Below the pieces are notes generated by a model. The model did no database searches and was not told the DNA's origin. It saw nothing but the letters and a program-made list of their open reading frames with translations. The translations under genes were made by a program, and so were the position numbers. From SABY01 sp964523795 (lineage in GTDB: Bacteria > Bacteroidota > Bacteroidia > Bacteroidales > 4484-276), in NCBI GenBank assembly GCA_964523795.1, contig CAZGAO010000047.1:1-42022 (forward strand): 42,022 bases of DNA. Direction: 5' to 3'. Positions 1 to 8,516 of the stretch are shown one piece after another. Numbering within the stretch: the stretch's first letter is position 1; every line of letters begins with the position of its first letter.

Positions 1-47
1 TTATCAGTTTTGACCTCGTTGAATTTTATCGCTAATTTGAAGACTGA

Positions 48-308
48 TTAGTAACCCAAAATTTTATCCTGCCAAAATAGTGCTTCCGCATATTGGTTTG
101 CTACCTGGCAATAAAACAGCGGATCGGAGGTCAGGTCGATTTTGTTTTTAATATCCAAAAATAAAACGGCAGCTTGCTGATAACGTAGCTGGTGGTATAA
201 ATTGCAAGCCTGCCCATAAGAAGTATCGCTTTCGCTGATGAGGCCTGTGGCCTTCACAAGTGTGCTATTTAAAAAGAGAAAAACCGCAATGAGAATCTTG
301 TATTTCAC
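48..308 (-). CDS. Short secreted protein, probably the truncated start of a TPR-like protein
   Basis: This 86-residue ORF begins with a GTG at 308-306 and a clear signal peptide (about residues 1-20, hydrophobic core ILIAVFLFLNS). The rest (CNLYHQLRYQQAAVLFLDI, then YCQVANQYAEALFWQ) has the spacing of aromatic and alanine residues seen in tetratricopeptide-like helices, but ends abruptly after about one and a half helical hairpins. That suggests the 5' end of a longer gene cut short by the TAA at 48-50, through mutation, frameshift or assembly error; a continuation would lie off the left edge. A match to the Bacteroidota -7 box (TACCTTTG) lies 17 bp upstream, supporting transcription and the GTG start. 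It is divergent from the large gene at 431. Function unknown. Confidence 0.45.
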   Translation of the reverse strand: MKYKILIAVFLFLNSTLVKATGLISESDTSYGQACNLYHQLRYQQAAVLFLDIKNKIDLTSDPLFYCQVANQYAEALFWQDKILGY

Positions 309-325
309 CTCTTACTTTTTTTCTT

Positions 326-333
326 CAAAGGTA
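326..333 (-). promoter_or_regulatory. Promoter -7 box (TAnnTTTG type) for the 308-48 ORF
   Basis: TACCTTTG on the minus strand matches the Bacteroidota sigma-factor -7 consensus TAnnTTTG exactly. Transcription would start near 319, just upstream of the GTG at 308. No TTTG at the proper -33 spacing was seen. Confidence 0.5.
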
Positions 334-430
334 GTTTTTTTGGATTTAAAAGATGTGCTTATCCAAAATTCATTGCCGTAATATCGCTACGACAGAAAAA
401 TAAGTACTTTTATCCCCTTAACATCATTGT

Positions 431-3400
431 ATGCAAGCCGAAAAAGAATTTAAATACCAGGAAGTAAACGACTTTTGGAACGCCTTTGCCCCGGATGCCG
501 AAAAGGAAATTGTGGCCGTAGTTGATGCCCGGCTTCGCGATTTGGGACGATTGCTCACCTCGTACAAGCACAGGTTTGAAAAGCTAAATGAAGCGGTGCT
601 CGGAGAGCCGGACAACATCAAGCATTTCCGCGAATTCAACAGCAGCTTGCTCGAATTACTCACCAAGTATCAGGGCGAGCTAAGCGAGACGGATTGCAAA
701 AATCCCTTTGGTTCCTATTATGAGCTTGTGGAACGCGAAACCACCATGCTGCCTCAGGAAGTGCTCCGACAAGAACGATTTACCGGTTATCCTCTCAGTA
801 AAAAGGATAAGCTGATTACCCTTGTTCGCAAAGGCTGGCTCAATAGCGTTTATTTTGGAAAATTTTATTCAAAAAAGACAGGCAACTTTTTTAGACGAAT
901 AATTAAACGCCCGTCTGTTAAGCTCGAAACTTACCGCCTCCGTCATCTGCCTTTTTTTAAAATGGCACAGGTTTACACCCTGACACAGATGACCGGTGAA
1001 TTGAGCCGTCTGCTATACGACTTGCTCAAAGGCGAAAGCATCATCCTACATAAAATCTGGAAATTAGATGAAGAATTCGACCGCCAACTACAAATTGCGA
1101 TAGCTGAAAATGACAGTGATAAGCTTATCGAAATTTTTAAAAATAATAAAACACTTTCGCTTATTGACCAACTGAAGGGCGAGGTTTCCGAATTGCGTAA
1201 AAACATAAAAAAGCAGGCCAGTGAGCGCATGGCTAATGTTTTTTCTGATTTTGATAAGGCCATGCACCTTGTCGATACTCCCGATCTGCCTTTGGTGCGT
1301 TTTCACGATTCCAGGCTTTTGGCCGAAAGGGAAGTGAAGCTACGCAGGCTGAATACGGTTTGCAAACAATGGGCTAACACTCAAACCACGCTTTTTGACG
1401 ATTGGGCTGTGGATGTAGAAATTGTATTGCTGTATTATTCCGTGTTGAGCCATGCCACCCGCCTGAAACAAAAAATTAACGATTTTATCAATCAGCATTT
1501 ATCAGTCGATTTTGATCAGTTGGGAGCCTATATTAAGGCCTCGGCAAAAACGATTGAGGATAACAGTCATAGTGCCAGCAAGCTGGAAACAGCCTTACAT
1601 AGCGAACGCGGACGCGTAAATGAAGAGCTTATCGATGCCATGCTTGCTGAAATGATCGAGCGGCTGTCGGGTAGTTTTATCGATGACCTTGAGGTGTTTC
1701 GTAGTAAGACCATGAGCCTGGCCGCCAAAGTATCCAACCATCGTGGATTTATCCGCAGCAAGAGCTATGAACGCGATGTGCGCGACAGCGAAATCAATTA
1801 TATCTCGCCCCGCGAGCTGCTGAGCTTCGAGGCCTGGCCACACTTCGAGCAAAGTATTGAGGACGTAAAAAGCCTGGTTCGCGATTCGCTCGAAAAAGTG
1901 CGCCTCAAAATGTTGGCCATGGGCACGGTGTGCGATTTTAGTCTCGAATCGGCAATTATGTTGCTGGAGCAAAAGAAAAATGCCGCCAAGGGAGCCATGA
2001 ACGTGGCCATCGAAGGCTATGACAGGGCTTTGCTGCACGTGGATGAAGCTATTGCTTTGGTGGAGGATATTCGCAAACAGCCGGTTGAAAAACTCGAAAA
2101 GGCCATCCACGAGTTTAATGCAGAAATTCAAGAACTCAAGAACACCGAAAATATCTTTGAGCTTAACATCCGCATTGCTCGAATACGAGCCATCGAAAGG
2201 TCGAAGAAAATGCGCCGCGATGCCATGCTGTGGCTGCGCAACATCGTTCCGGGCTTATTCCGACAACTGCAATCGCATTTTAATCAAACCAATCGCCTGG
2301 TGGATAATGTTAAGAGTATGATTGGTGTTACCAGCGAAAAAAAACCAATTTCCTACGAAGTGTCCGAGTTTATAAGGCAAACGGAGGTGGCACTCCAAAA
2401 GCTGCCCTTTGTCTATCAGCGCCTCTACCAAATCAGGCCCACCGATGAAGATCGTTTTTTTGTGGATCGCCGGAACGAATTTGAAATGCTGGAGAAGGCC
2501 TTTACCGATTGGACACTCGAACGCTTTGTAGTTGCTGCCGTCCTGGGCGAGAAAGGGAGTGGCATTACTTCTTTTCTGAGTTATTTCAAACGGAAAAGTG
2601 GCGATGATTATCCGGTGATTCATCATTCGCCCGATTATAAAATATACAAGCCCGAGCAGTACCTGCAGTTTTTTGCTTCTATTTTGGAAGTGGAGAAATT
2701 TGATAATAACGAAGCTATTATCAGCCATATCAACGCTTTTAGCGAGAAAAAAATAATCATCCTCGAAAACCTGCAGCATGTATTCCTGAAAATGGTGAAT
2801 GGCCTGGAATGCCAGAAAATGCTTTTTGAGTTGATGTCGAACACCGCGAAAAAAGTTTTCTGGATAGGAACATACACGATACATTCGTGGGATTACTTAG
2901 ATAAGGCCATCCATATTTCTGATTATTTTGTGCGCGAGATTCGTCTGGATAATATGAGCAGCGAAAATCTGGAAGCAATTATTTTTAAACGTAACAGCCT
3001 GAGTGGCTATAAGGTGCGTTTTGAGCCGCCGGATGATTTGCAGGATTCGCGGTCGTTTGCAAAGATGGACGATGGACAAAAACAGATTCTTTTGCGAAAC
3101 CGGTATTTCGCCGATTTAACTACCCTATCCAATGGTAATATAAGTTTGGCGCAGCTTTATTGGTTGCGATCTACCCGCGAGGTTACCGAAGACACCATTA
3201 GCGTAGGTTCGATATTTGCCATTGACCTTAGCTTTGTTAAGAAAATAAAGTCCGACTACCTCTTTGCGCTTTATACCATGCTGGTACACGATGGCCTTAC
3301 CCTCAGCGATTATGCCCGCCTGTTTTACCTTTCCGAATCTTCGTGCCGCAATATCCTGGTGCCTATGCTCGAAAAAGGGATGTTGATCCGTCCGAAAGAA

Positions 3401-3472
3401 AAATTTAATATCAACCCGATTATATACAGGCAGGTGGTAAGCTATCTGCGTTCACGAAATTTTATTAGCTAA
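431..3472 (+). CDS. Large unrecognised ATPase-like protein with degenerate P-loop
   Basis: I do not recognise a named family. The protein has 1013 residues and no signal peptide or membrane segment. Residues 1 to about 660 are highly charged and look helical, with long Lys/Glu-rich stretches (about 250-290 and 440-640) that could form coiled coils. From about 690 the pattern resembles a P-loop ATPase: a hydrophobic strand followed by GEKGSGIT (706-713), a second strand IIILEN (775-780) in the Walker B position with Glu779, then helical segments and a winged-helix-like C-terminus (about 945-1013). The invariant Walker A lysine is replaced by Ile712, so nucleotide hydrolysis is doubtful. The stop lies 10 bp before the mscS start, so the two genes are almost certainly cotranscribed; a link to envelope tension or turgor is inferred from that alone. 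The ATG at 431 is the first in frame; a weak promoter-like TACTTTTA sits at 405-412. Confidence 0.8.
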   Translation: MQAEKEFKYQEVNDFWNAFAPDAEKEIVAVVDARLRDLGRLLTSYKHRFEKLNEAVLGEPDNIKHFREFNSSLLELLTKYQGELSETDCKNPFGSYYELVERETTMLPQEVLRQERFTGYPLSKKDKLITLVRKGWLNSVYFGKFYSKKTGNFFRRIIKRPSVKLETYRLRHLPFFKMAQVYTLTQMTGELSRLLYDLLKGESIILHKIWKLDEEFDRQLQIAIAENDSDKLIEIFKNNKTLSLIDQLKGEVSELRKNIKKQASERMANVFSDFDKAMHLVDTPDLPLVRFHDSRLLAEREVKLRRLNTVCKQWANTQTTLFDDWAVDVEIVLLYYSVLSHATRLKQKINDFINQHLSVDFDQLGAYIKASAKTIEDNSHSASKLETALHSERGRVNEELIDAMLAEMIERLSGSFIDDLEVFRSKTMSLAAKVSNHRGFIRSKSYERDVRDSEINYISPRELLSFEAWPHFEQSIEDVKSLVRDSLEKVRLKMLAMGTVCDFSLESAIMLLEQKKNAAKGAMNVAIEGYDRALLHVDEAIALVEDIRKQPVEKLEKAIHEFNAEIQELKNTENIFELNIRIARIRAIERSKKMRRDAMLWLRNIVPGLFRQLQSHFNQTNRLVDNVKSMIGVTSEKKPISYEVSEFIRQTEVALQKLPFVYQRLYQIRPTDEDRFFVDRRNEFEMLEKAFTDWTLERFVVAAVLGEKGSGITSFLSYFKRKSGDDYPVIHHSPDYKIYKPEQYLQFFASILEVEKFDNNEAIISHINAFSEKKIIILENLQHVFLKMVNGLECQKMLFELMSNTAKKVFWIGTYTIHSWDYLDKAIHISDYFVREIRLDNMSSENLEAIIFKRNSLSGYKVRFEPPDDLQDSRSFAKMDDGQKQILLRNRYFADLTTLSNGNISLAQLYWLRSTREVTEDTISVGSIFAIDLSFVKKIKSDYLFALYTMLVHDGLTLSDYARLFYLSESSCRNILVPMLEKGMLIRPKEKFNINPIIYRQVVSYLRSRNFIS

Positions 3473-3482
3473 ACTATAAATT

Positions 3483-4520
3483 ATGCAACACTATAAATAT
3501 ATAAGCCTTATTGCTGTTTTTGTGCTGGCACTTGCCATGATTTCGTCTGCACAAGATACTGTTGTTTCGTCTGCCGATTCAGCAGTCATTGCCTGGGTAG
3601 ATACGGCAAGTGTTCATCTGGATTCGTTATCTAAACCTTTAAAAGCTAAGGATGACGTGGCTGTGGCCGATACGGTAAAAAAAACCAGCGGTCTCGATAT
3701 TTTTAAAGAAGTAGGCGAGAAGGTGCCGGCCAAGCCCAAAGATGTGCTGAAATCCATTTCTTTTTCAAAGATTTTCTGGACACTGGTGCTCCTGCTTTTT
3801 GGTTATTATTTTATTAAGCTCGTTATCCGCATCCTTACGCTGCTGGCCGAAAAAAGTGCCCGCCTGCGCATCGCTATCAAAAGTGTTATTCCGGTGGTGC
3901 GCATCCTTGTGTGGGTTATCATCATTTTTGCCATTATCAAGGGTATTTACAATCCTCCCATCGAAACCGTAATTGCCGCTACTGCCACGGTGGGTATTGC
4001 CGTAGGCCTGGCATCGCAGGACTTGCTGAAGAATGTTTTTGGAGGTGCCGCCCTTCTTTTGGATCGTCCTTTCCAAGTGGGCGATAAAATTGATACCGGC
4101 ACATACTATGGCGAAGTTATCGAGATAGGACTACGCGCCACACGGCTGGTTACCGGGGACGATTCGGTAGTGTCGGTGCCCAATGCCGAGTTGATAAATT
4201 CGTCGGTTTCCAACTCCAACTCGGGAGAACTGAATTGCCAGGTGGTTGCCGAGATTTACCTGCCCATCGATGTGGATACCGAAAAAGTGCGCCGTATCGC
4301 CATTGAGGCCGCTCAGGTATCGCGCTATGTATATCTGAATAAGCCCATCGTAGCCTTGTTTTTCAATGAGGTAAAAGAACGGCGTTCCTATCTCAAGCTG
4401 CGCTTAAAGGCTTATGTGATGGATATCCGCTACGAGTTTCAGTTTAAAAGCGATATGACCGAAATCGTGGTTCGCGAACTGCTCAAAGAAGGTGTAATTA
4501 AAAAGGATGAGTTGTTTTAA
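3483..4520 (+). CDS. MscS-family mechanosensitive ion channel
   Basis: A 345-residue small-conductance mechanosensitive channel, a membrane valve that opens on hypo-osmotic stress. Residues 1-23 form a signal peptide (ending ISSAQ), followed by a Ser/Asp/Lys-rich periplasmic stretch to about 90. Two hydrophobic segments (about 97-118 and 135-155) precede the family hallmark: the glycine/alanine-rich pore helix and beta-domain entry, TVGIAVGLASQDLLKNVFGG, then LLLDRPFQVGDKI and the VPNAELINS motif. The C-terminal alpha/beta domain is complete. It follows the large ATPase-like gene by 10 bp and converges with the T9SS gene, with only 3 bp between the stops. The extra N-terminal secreted extension is more than a minimal MscS has. 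Family assignment is firm; the ion and the tension threshold cannot be read from sequence. Confidence 0.93.
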   Translation: MQHYKYISLIAVFVLALAMISSAQDTVVSSADSAVIAWVDTASVHLDSLSKPLKAKDDVAVADTVKKTSGLDIFKEVGEKVPAKPKDVLKSISFSKIFWTLVLLLFGYYFIKLVIRILTLLAEKSARLRIAIKSVIPVVRILVWVIIIFAIIKGIYNPPIETVIAATATVGIAVGLASQDLLKNVFGGAALLLDRPFQVGDKIDTGTYYGEVIEIGLRATRLVTGDDSVVSVPNAELINSSVSNSNSGELNCQVVAEIYLPIDVDTEKVRRIAIEAAQVSRYVYLNKPIVALFFNEVKERRSYLKLRLKAYVMDIRYEFQFKSDMTEIVVRELLKEGVIKKDELF

Positions 4521-4523
4521 TGA

Positions 4524-5792
4524 TTAATGATGAAATAGTTTTATTGTGTGTTTATAATTATGTGATTCGATTACTGCAAGATACATTCCCTGGGGTAGTG
4601 TATTTCCATTTATTTTGAAAGTTCTATAACTATCGATAAACGCTTTTAACACCGTTTCACCATAGCTATTAAATAGGGTAAGCGTAGCAAACTCAGGTAT
4701 CGAAGATTGAATTATACACTGTGTAGTAAAAGGATTGGGGTATGCGCTAAATTCAATGCCATCAGCTTTTATTTTATCAGGGCTAATGGCTGTAATTAAA
4801 GTATCATAGCTTCGCCATAATGAATTCCAGCTATCACCACAAACTAAAATCCTTCCTGATAAATCAAATGTAAAATCGGTAGCATCAGGATAGATCATCC
4901 CCGAGTTCAATATTTCATAAGTTTGGCCGTTATCACCCGAAAAGACAACACCAAAACCACCACCATTATAGGGGTCGGCAATAAATATCTTGTTTTCAGG
5001 TACTACTAAAATATCTTGGGCTAAAAAATTGTAGTTGTGGTATTCCCAAGTTCCGGTATCAAAATCGTAGTAATGCACGCCGTTTGCACCTACAAGCAAA
5101 CGGCCTGAAGGGTCGTATTCGATGGAAGTGAACTGGCTGGAACCATTGTTGTAAAAAACCGACCAGCTCATCCCATAATCTTCCGAAACATACACCGAGC
5201 CGCTACCTCCTATATAAGTTTGACTACATGCGTATATTTTACCATCATCAGCATAAGCCACTCCATTAATTGTTTCTGGAAAATCAGGCGGGATTATTGT
5301 TAAATCAAGGACTACCTGCCAGCTTATGCCATGGTCGCCCGAACGCACAATACCATAGCCATATTGACCTCCAAGCAAAAAGATACTGTCAAAGCCAAAT
5401 TCATTAGTATTAAAGCCAATTCCATTAGGGAGGGCATTGAAAACCTCCATCCACTCTTCCCCGTGATTTCCCGACCGGTATATTCGGGAATTTCCCCCTA
5501 CAATAATATTATCAAAATCATCGATAGCTATGGATCTGGGATGAGGTGCAGTAGCAGTCATGCCATCAATCTTTCGTGCCCAACTTTCAAAATTATCATC
5601 GCTCCTGTAAATTCCGGTTAATGCTCCTGATGGCCAGGGGCAAGCCAGATAAATACGGCCTTCTGAATCCACAGCAATATCAAACATAGATAAGCCTCCG
5701 GGAGGGTTCATCTGTTCCCAATAATCCTGGGCTAAACCCTGCAGGTAAATAAAGCAAAATAAGAGTATAAATAAATATCTGATCGATTTCAT
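4524..5792 (-). CDS. T9SS-secreted propeller-like protein with Asp-box repeats
   Basis: A 422-residue exported protein. The signal peptide is at 1-21 (MKSIRYLFILLFCF, cleavage near GLAQ). The body carries at least five Asp-box (BNR)-like motifs of the S-x-D/N-x-G-x-x-W/Y type (RSDDNFESW, RSGNHGEEW, RSGDHGISW, SEDYGMSW, SGDNGQTY), which mark beta-propellers of the sialidase/Vps10 kind. The last 80 residues are a type A T9SS sorting domain: the linker AYPNPFTTQ, beta-strands TLTLFNSYGE, then LPQGMYLAVIES and a C-terminal basic strand. It is therefore likely carried through the type IX secretion system and attached to, or released from, the surface. No enzymatic residues were identifiable, so ligand or substrate is unknown. 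Its DNA is more AT-rich than the flanking genes. An exact TAnnTTTG promoter lies upstream. Confidence 0.9.
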   Translation of the reverse strand: MKSIRYLFILLFCFIYLQGLAQDYWEQMNPPGGLSMFDIAVDSEGRIYLACPWPSGALTGIYRSDDNFESWARKIDGMTATAPHPRSIAIDDFDNIIVGGNSRIYRSGNHGEEWMEVFNALPNGIGFNTNEFGFDSIFLLGGQYGYGIVRSGDHGISWQVVLDLTIIPPDFPETINGVAYADDGKIYACSQTYIGGSGSVYVSEDYGMSWSVFYNNGSSQFTSIEYDPSGRLLVGANGVHYYDFDTGTWEYHNYNFLAQDILVVPENKIFIADPYNGGGFGVVFSGDNGQTYEILNSGMIYPDATDFTFDLSGRILVCGDSWNSLWRSYDTLITAISPDKIKADGIEFSAYPNPFTTQCIIQSSIPEFATLTLFNSYGETVLKAFIDSYRTFKINGNTLPQGMYLAVIESHNYKHTIKLFHH

Positions 5793-5820
5793 ATTGTATT
5801 TGTTGTTTTCAAGAAAAAAC

Positions 5821-5851
5821 CAAAGTTAATAATAAAAATGGGAGACTAAAA
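5821..5851 (-). promoter_or_regulatory. Promoter for the T9SS-secreted protein
   Basis: On the minus strand TAACTTTG (5821-5828) matches the -7 consensus exactly, preceded at a 19-bp spacing by TTTT (near-match to the -33 TTTG). The leader to the ATG at 5792 is about 20 nt. Confidence 0.6.
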
Positions 5852-5887
5852 ATAATTATTTTACTTTAGCTTCATGGGGTTGGTTTT

Positions 5888-5966
5888 AGGGTTGCAATTC
5901 CCTGGCGGGGCTGCAAACCCGGCAAAGGGTTCGCAGCCCTGGCTGAAGGGGAGGGATTGCAACCCT
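5888..5966. repeat. Nested imperfect palindrome (REP-like element)
   Basis: The outer arms AGGGTTGCAAT (5888-5898) and ATTGCAACCCT (5956-5966) are perfectly complementary. Inside, GGGCTGC (5908-5914) pairs with GCAGCCC (5933-5939) and AACCC (5916-5920) with GGGTT (5927-5931). The whole can fold as a long two-tier hairpin on either strand. It lies in the divergent gap between the T9SS gene and the peptidase gene, whose 468 bp also hold the two promoters and a leader hairpin. Confidence 0.65.
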
Positions 5967-6048
5967 GGCAAACTGTTAAAACATCTGTCGGCTTTTGCCT
6001 TCTTGCTATGGTAAAATATTGTTACCCATAGTTAAAACAAAGTTTTTT

Positions 6049-6056
6049 TACTTTTG
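6049..6056 (+). promoter_or_regulatory. Promoter -7 box for the S46 peptidase gene
   Basis: TACTTTTG matches TAnnTTTG exactly. Transcription would start near 6063, giving a leader of about 200 nt that begins with the hairpin at 6062-6091. No well-spaced TTTG is visible at -33. Confidence 0.5.
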
Positions 6057-6061
6057 CCAGC

Positions 6062-6091
6062 CATCAGGCGTTCGCTTTTGAACACCTGATG
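6062..6091 (+). promoter_or_regulatory. Stem-loop at the predicted 5' end of the peptidase leader
   Basis: CATCAGG-C-GTTC and GAAC-A-CCTGATG pair as an 11-bp stem with one C/A mismatch around a six-base loop. It starts at the predicted transcription start, so the mRNA would carry a 5' hairpin, a known way to stabilise transcripts. It lacks a U-tract and is not a terminator. Confidence 0.45.
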
Positions 6092-6260
6092 TTGGTTTGC
6101 GCACAGCATGGCTTTGCCATTTATTAAATGTGGATTATAAGGTATTGAATAAGTGTGTGATACTTTGTGTGGTGCGATTTTAGTTAAAACGATCTTTTTA
6201 ATTTTAGAAGTACATTAATTTTATTAAACTAATAAATCATAAACTATTAAGCTGAAAACT

Positions 6261-8444
6261 ATGAAACGATTTTTCTTAGCGATTTTTGCAGCCCTATTGC
6301 TGGGTCTTAGTGTTAACGCATCCAACCCGCGCCCCGACGAGGGCATGTGGCTGCCAATGTTTGTGGATCGGCTCAACTGGGTCGATATTCAGGAAATGGG
6401 CTTGCAGCTCACCGCCGAAGAACTATACAGCATCAACAACTCAAGCCTTAAAGATGCCATCGTGGGTCTGGCTTCAGGCTCGGCTCCCAACGGATACTTT
6501 TGTACCGGCGAGATTGTGTCCAGTCAAGGATTGATGTTTACCAACCATCACTGTGGCTACGATGTCATTCAAAATCACTCCACCATCGAGCACGATTATC
6601 TTACCGATGGCTTTTGGGCCATGAGCAAGGATGAGGAATTGAACAATCCAGGGCTTACCGCCTCTTTTTTGGTACGCATGGAAGATCTTACCCAGACGAT
6701 TATTCCCGAACTCAGCGATACCCTCAGTCCGGGCGAGCGTGGTAAAAAAATTCGTGAGATTACCGCAGACATTAAAAAAGAAGCCTCCGAAGACGGGAAA
6801 TACGATGTAGTGGTAAAGAGCTTTTTTGGCGGCAACGAATACTACATGTTTGTGTACGAAACGTACGAAGATGTAAGGCTGGTAGGCGCACCCCCTTCAT
6901 CGATTGGTAAATATGGCGGCGACACCGACAACTGGATGTGGCCCCGTCATACCGGCGACTTTAGTATTTTTAGAGTTTATTGTGCCCCTGATGGATCGCC
7001 CGCCGAATATGCCGAAGAAAATGTGCCCCTCACCCCGCGCCATCATCTGCCTGTTTCGCTGGCCGGAGTTCAAAAAGATGATTATGCTATGATCTGGGGT
7101 TATCCCGGCAGCACCGAAAGATATCTTACCTCTTATGGAATCGAGTTTGCCCTCAACGAGAAAAATCCGGCCATCATCGATATCCTGGGTACCGCACTTG
7201 GCGTGATGAAAACATATATGGACGCCAGCGATGACATGCGGATTAAATATGCCTCGGATTATGCAAGCATGGCCAACGGCTGGAAATATTTTATCGGGCA
7301 AACCAAAGGCCTGAAAAACTTAAACGTGAAAGCCAAGAAAGAAAAAATTGAAGCTGATTTTACCCGGTGGGTCAACAAAAATGCGGCTCGTCAGGAAAAA
7401 TATGGCGCGGTACTGGCGGACATCCAATCGGGCTACGATGAAATGAATAAGGTGGTAAAGCAAGTGTATTATCCTGCCATCGGTAGCGGAAATATCGAAT
7501 TGCTCGGCCAGGCAGGTGAAGCGCGGCAATTATCGGGGCTGCTCGCAGATGCCAAAGAAAACAAGGCTGCTATCGCCGAAACTACCAAGGCGATGAAGGA
7601 AAGTGCCACTGAATTTTACAGCGATTACGATCGCGATATGGACATGGATATGATGAAAGAGTTATTAAAACTCTATCAAAAGAATTTATCCCAGGATCAA
7701 CTGCCTGATTTATTTAATACCATCAACGAGGATTTCGATGGCGATGTGGATGCTTATGTGGATGAAATGTACGAAGAATCGATATTTGCCAGCCAGGAAG
7801 CCATGATGAAATTCCTGGATAAACCCAAAATGAAAACCCTTGAAAAAGACCTGGCTTATCAGGCAAGCATGTCGTTGCAATCGGTGATGATGCAATACGG
7901 GCAGGCCTACAACAATGGCGAAACCAAAGTTGATCAAAATATGCGGCTTTTTATTGCCGGCCTGCGCGAGATGAACCCCGACACCAAGTATTATCCCGAT
8001 GCCAACTCCTCGATGCGTTTTTCGTATGGCACCGTGCAGGATTACTATCCCGCTGATGCGGTGCACTACGATTACATAACCCACCTGAGTGGCGTGATGG
8101 AAAAAGAGGATCCCGAAAATCCCGAATTTGTAGTTGCTGGTAAACTAAAGGAACTATACGAAATCAAAGACTATGGCCGCTATGGCCAGGATGGTAAGCT
8201 GATTGTTTGCTTCCTGTCAACCAACGATATTACCGGAGGCAACTCGGGAAGTCCGGTGATGAATGGCAAGGGCGAACTGATTGGAATCGCTTTCGATGGC
8301 AACTGGGAAGCCATGAGTGGCGACATTGCCTACGAGCCTGAACTACAGCGTACCATTAACGTGGATATTCGCTATGTGCTTTTTGTTATCGACAAATATG
8401 CCGGTGCTCAAAACCTGATCGATGAACTGACCATTGTAAAGTAA
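6261..8444 (+). CDS. dpp7: S46-family dipeptidyl peptidase, DPP7 type
   Basis: A 727-residue serine dipeptidyl-peptidase that removes dipeptides from the N-terminus of oligopeptides, probably in the periplasm (signal peptide 1-20, ending NAS). The chymotrypsin-like triad is visible: His in TNHHCG (residues 96-97), Asp in the GGDTDNWMWPRHTGDFS block (about 219-235), and Ser662 in GGNSGSPV. The helical cap domain insert fills the middle (about 330-580). Downstream of the serine the sequence is FDGNWEAMSGD, with Gly680 where acidic-specific DPP11 enzymes carry Arg (FDRNWE). This favours the broad, hydrophobic-preferring DPP7 class over DPP11. Length matches the family (700-730). It is monocistronic with its own promoter and a strong terminator. 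It would release dipeptides for uptake and amino-acid fermentation, the role such enzymes have in Porphyromonas. Confidence 0.95.
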   Translation: MKRFFLAIFAALLLGLSVNASNPRPDEGMWLPMFVDRLNWVDIQEMGLQLTAEELYSINNSSLKDAIVGLASGSAPNGYFCTGEIVSSQGLMFTNHHCGYDVIQNHSTIEHDYLTDGFWAMSKDEELNNPGLTASFLVRMEDLTQTIIPELSDTLSPGERGKKIREITADIKKEASEDGKYDVVVKSFFGGNEYYMFVYETYEDVRLVGAPPSSIGKYGGDTDNWMWPRHTGDFSIFRVYCAPDGSPAEYAEENVPLTPRHHLPVSLAGVQKDDYAMIWGYPGSTERYLTSYGIEFALNEKNPAIIDILGTALGVMKTYMDASDDMRIKYASDYASMANGWKYFIGQTKGLKNLNVKAKKEKIEADFTRWVNKNAARQEKYGAVLADIQSGYDEMNKVVKQVYYPAIGSGNIELLGQAGEARQLSGLLADAKENKAAIAETTKAMKESATEFYSDYDRDMDMDMMKELLKLYQKNLSQDQLPDLFNTINEDFDGDVDAYVDEMYEESIFASQEAMMKFLDKPKMKTLEKDLAYQASMSLQSVMMQYGQAYNNGETKVDQNMRLFIAGLREMNPDTKYYPDANSSMRFSYGTVQDYYPADAVHYDYITHLSGVMEKEDPENPEFVVAGKLKELYEIKDYGRYGQDGKLIVCFLSTNDITGGNSGSPVMNGKGELIGIAFDGNWEAMSGDIAYEPELQRTINVDIRYVLFVIDKYAGAQNLIDELTIVK

Positions 8445-8463
8445 GCCACCACTTATCATAAAT

Positions 8464-8506
8464 AAAAACGCCTGCCGGATATGTATTCTGGTAGGCGTTT
8501 TTTTTA
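8464..8506 (+). terminator. Rho-independent terminator after dpp7
   Basis: AAAAACGCCT (8464-8473) pairs with AGGCGTTTTT (8493-8502), extended inside by a CCGGA/TCTGG pairing, followed by a T-run. It closes the peptidase transcript. Confidence 0.85.
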
Positions 8507-8516
8507 TCTAAATACG

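Noticed and set aside
1595..2131. Antisense ORF within the large ATPase-like gene
   Set aside because: Shadow frame with no start context; the sense frame continues uninterrupted for 1013 codons.
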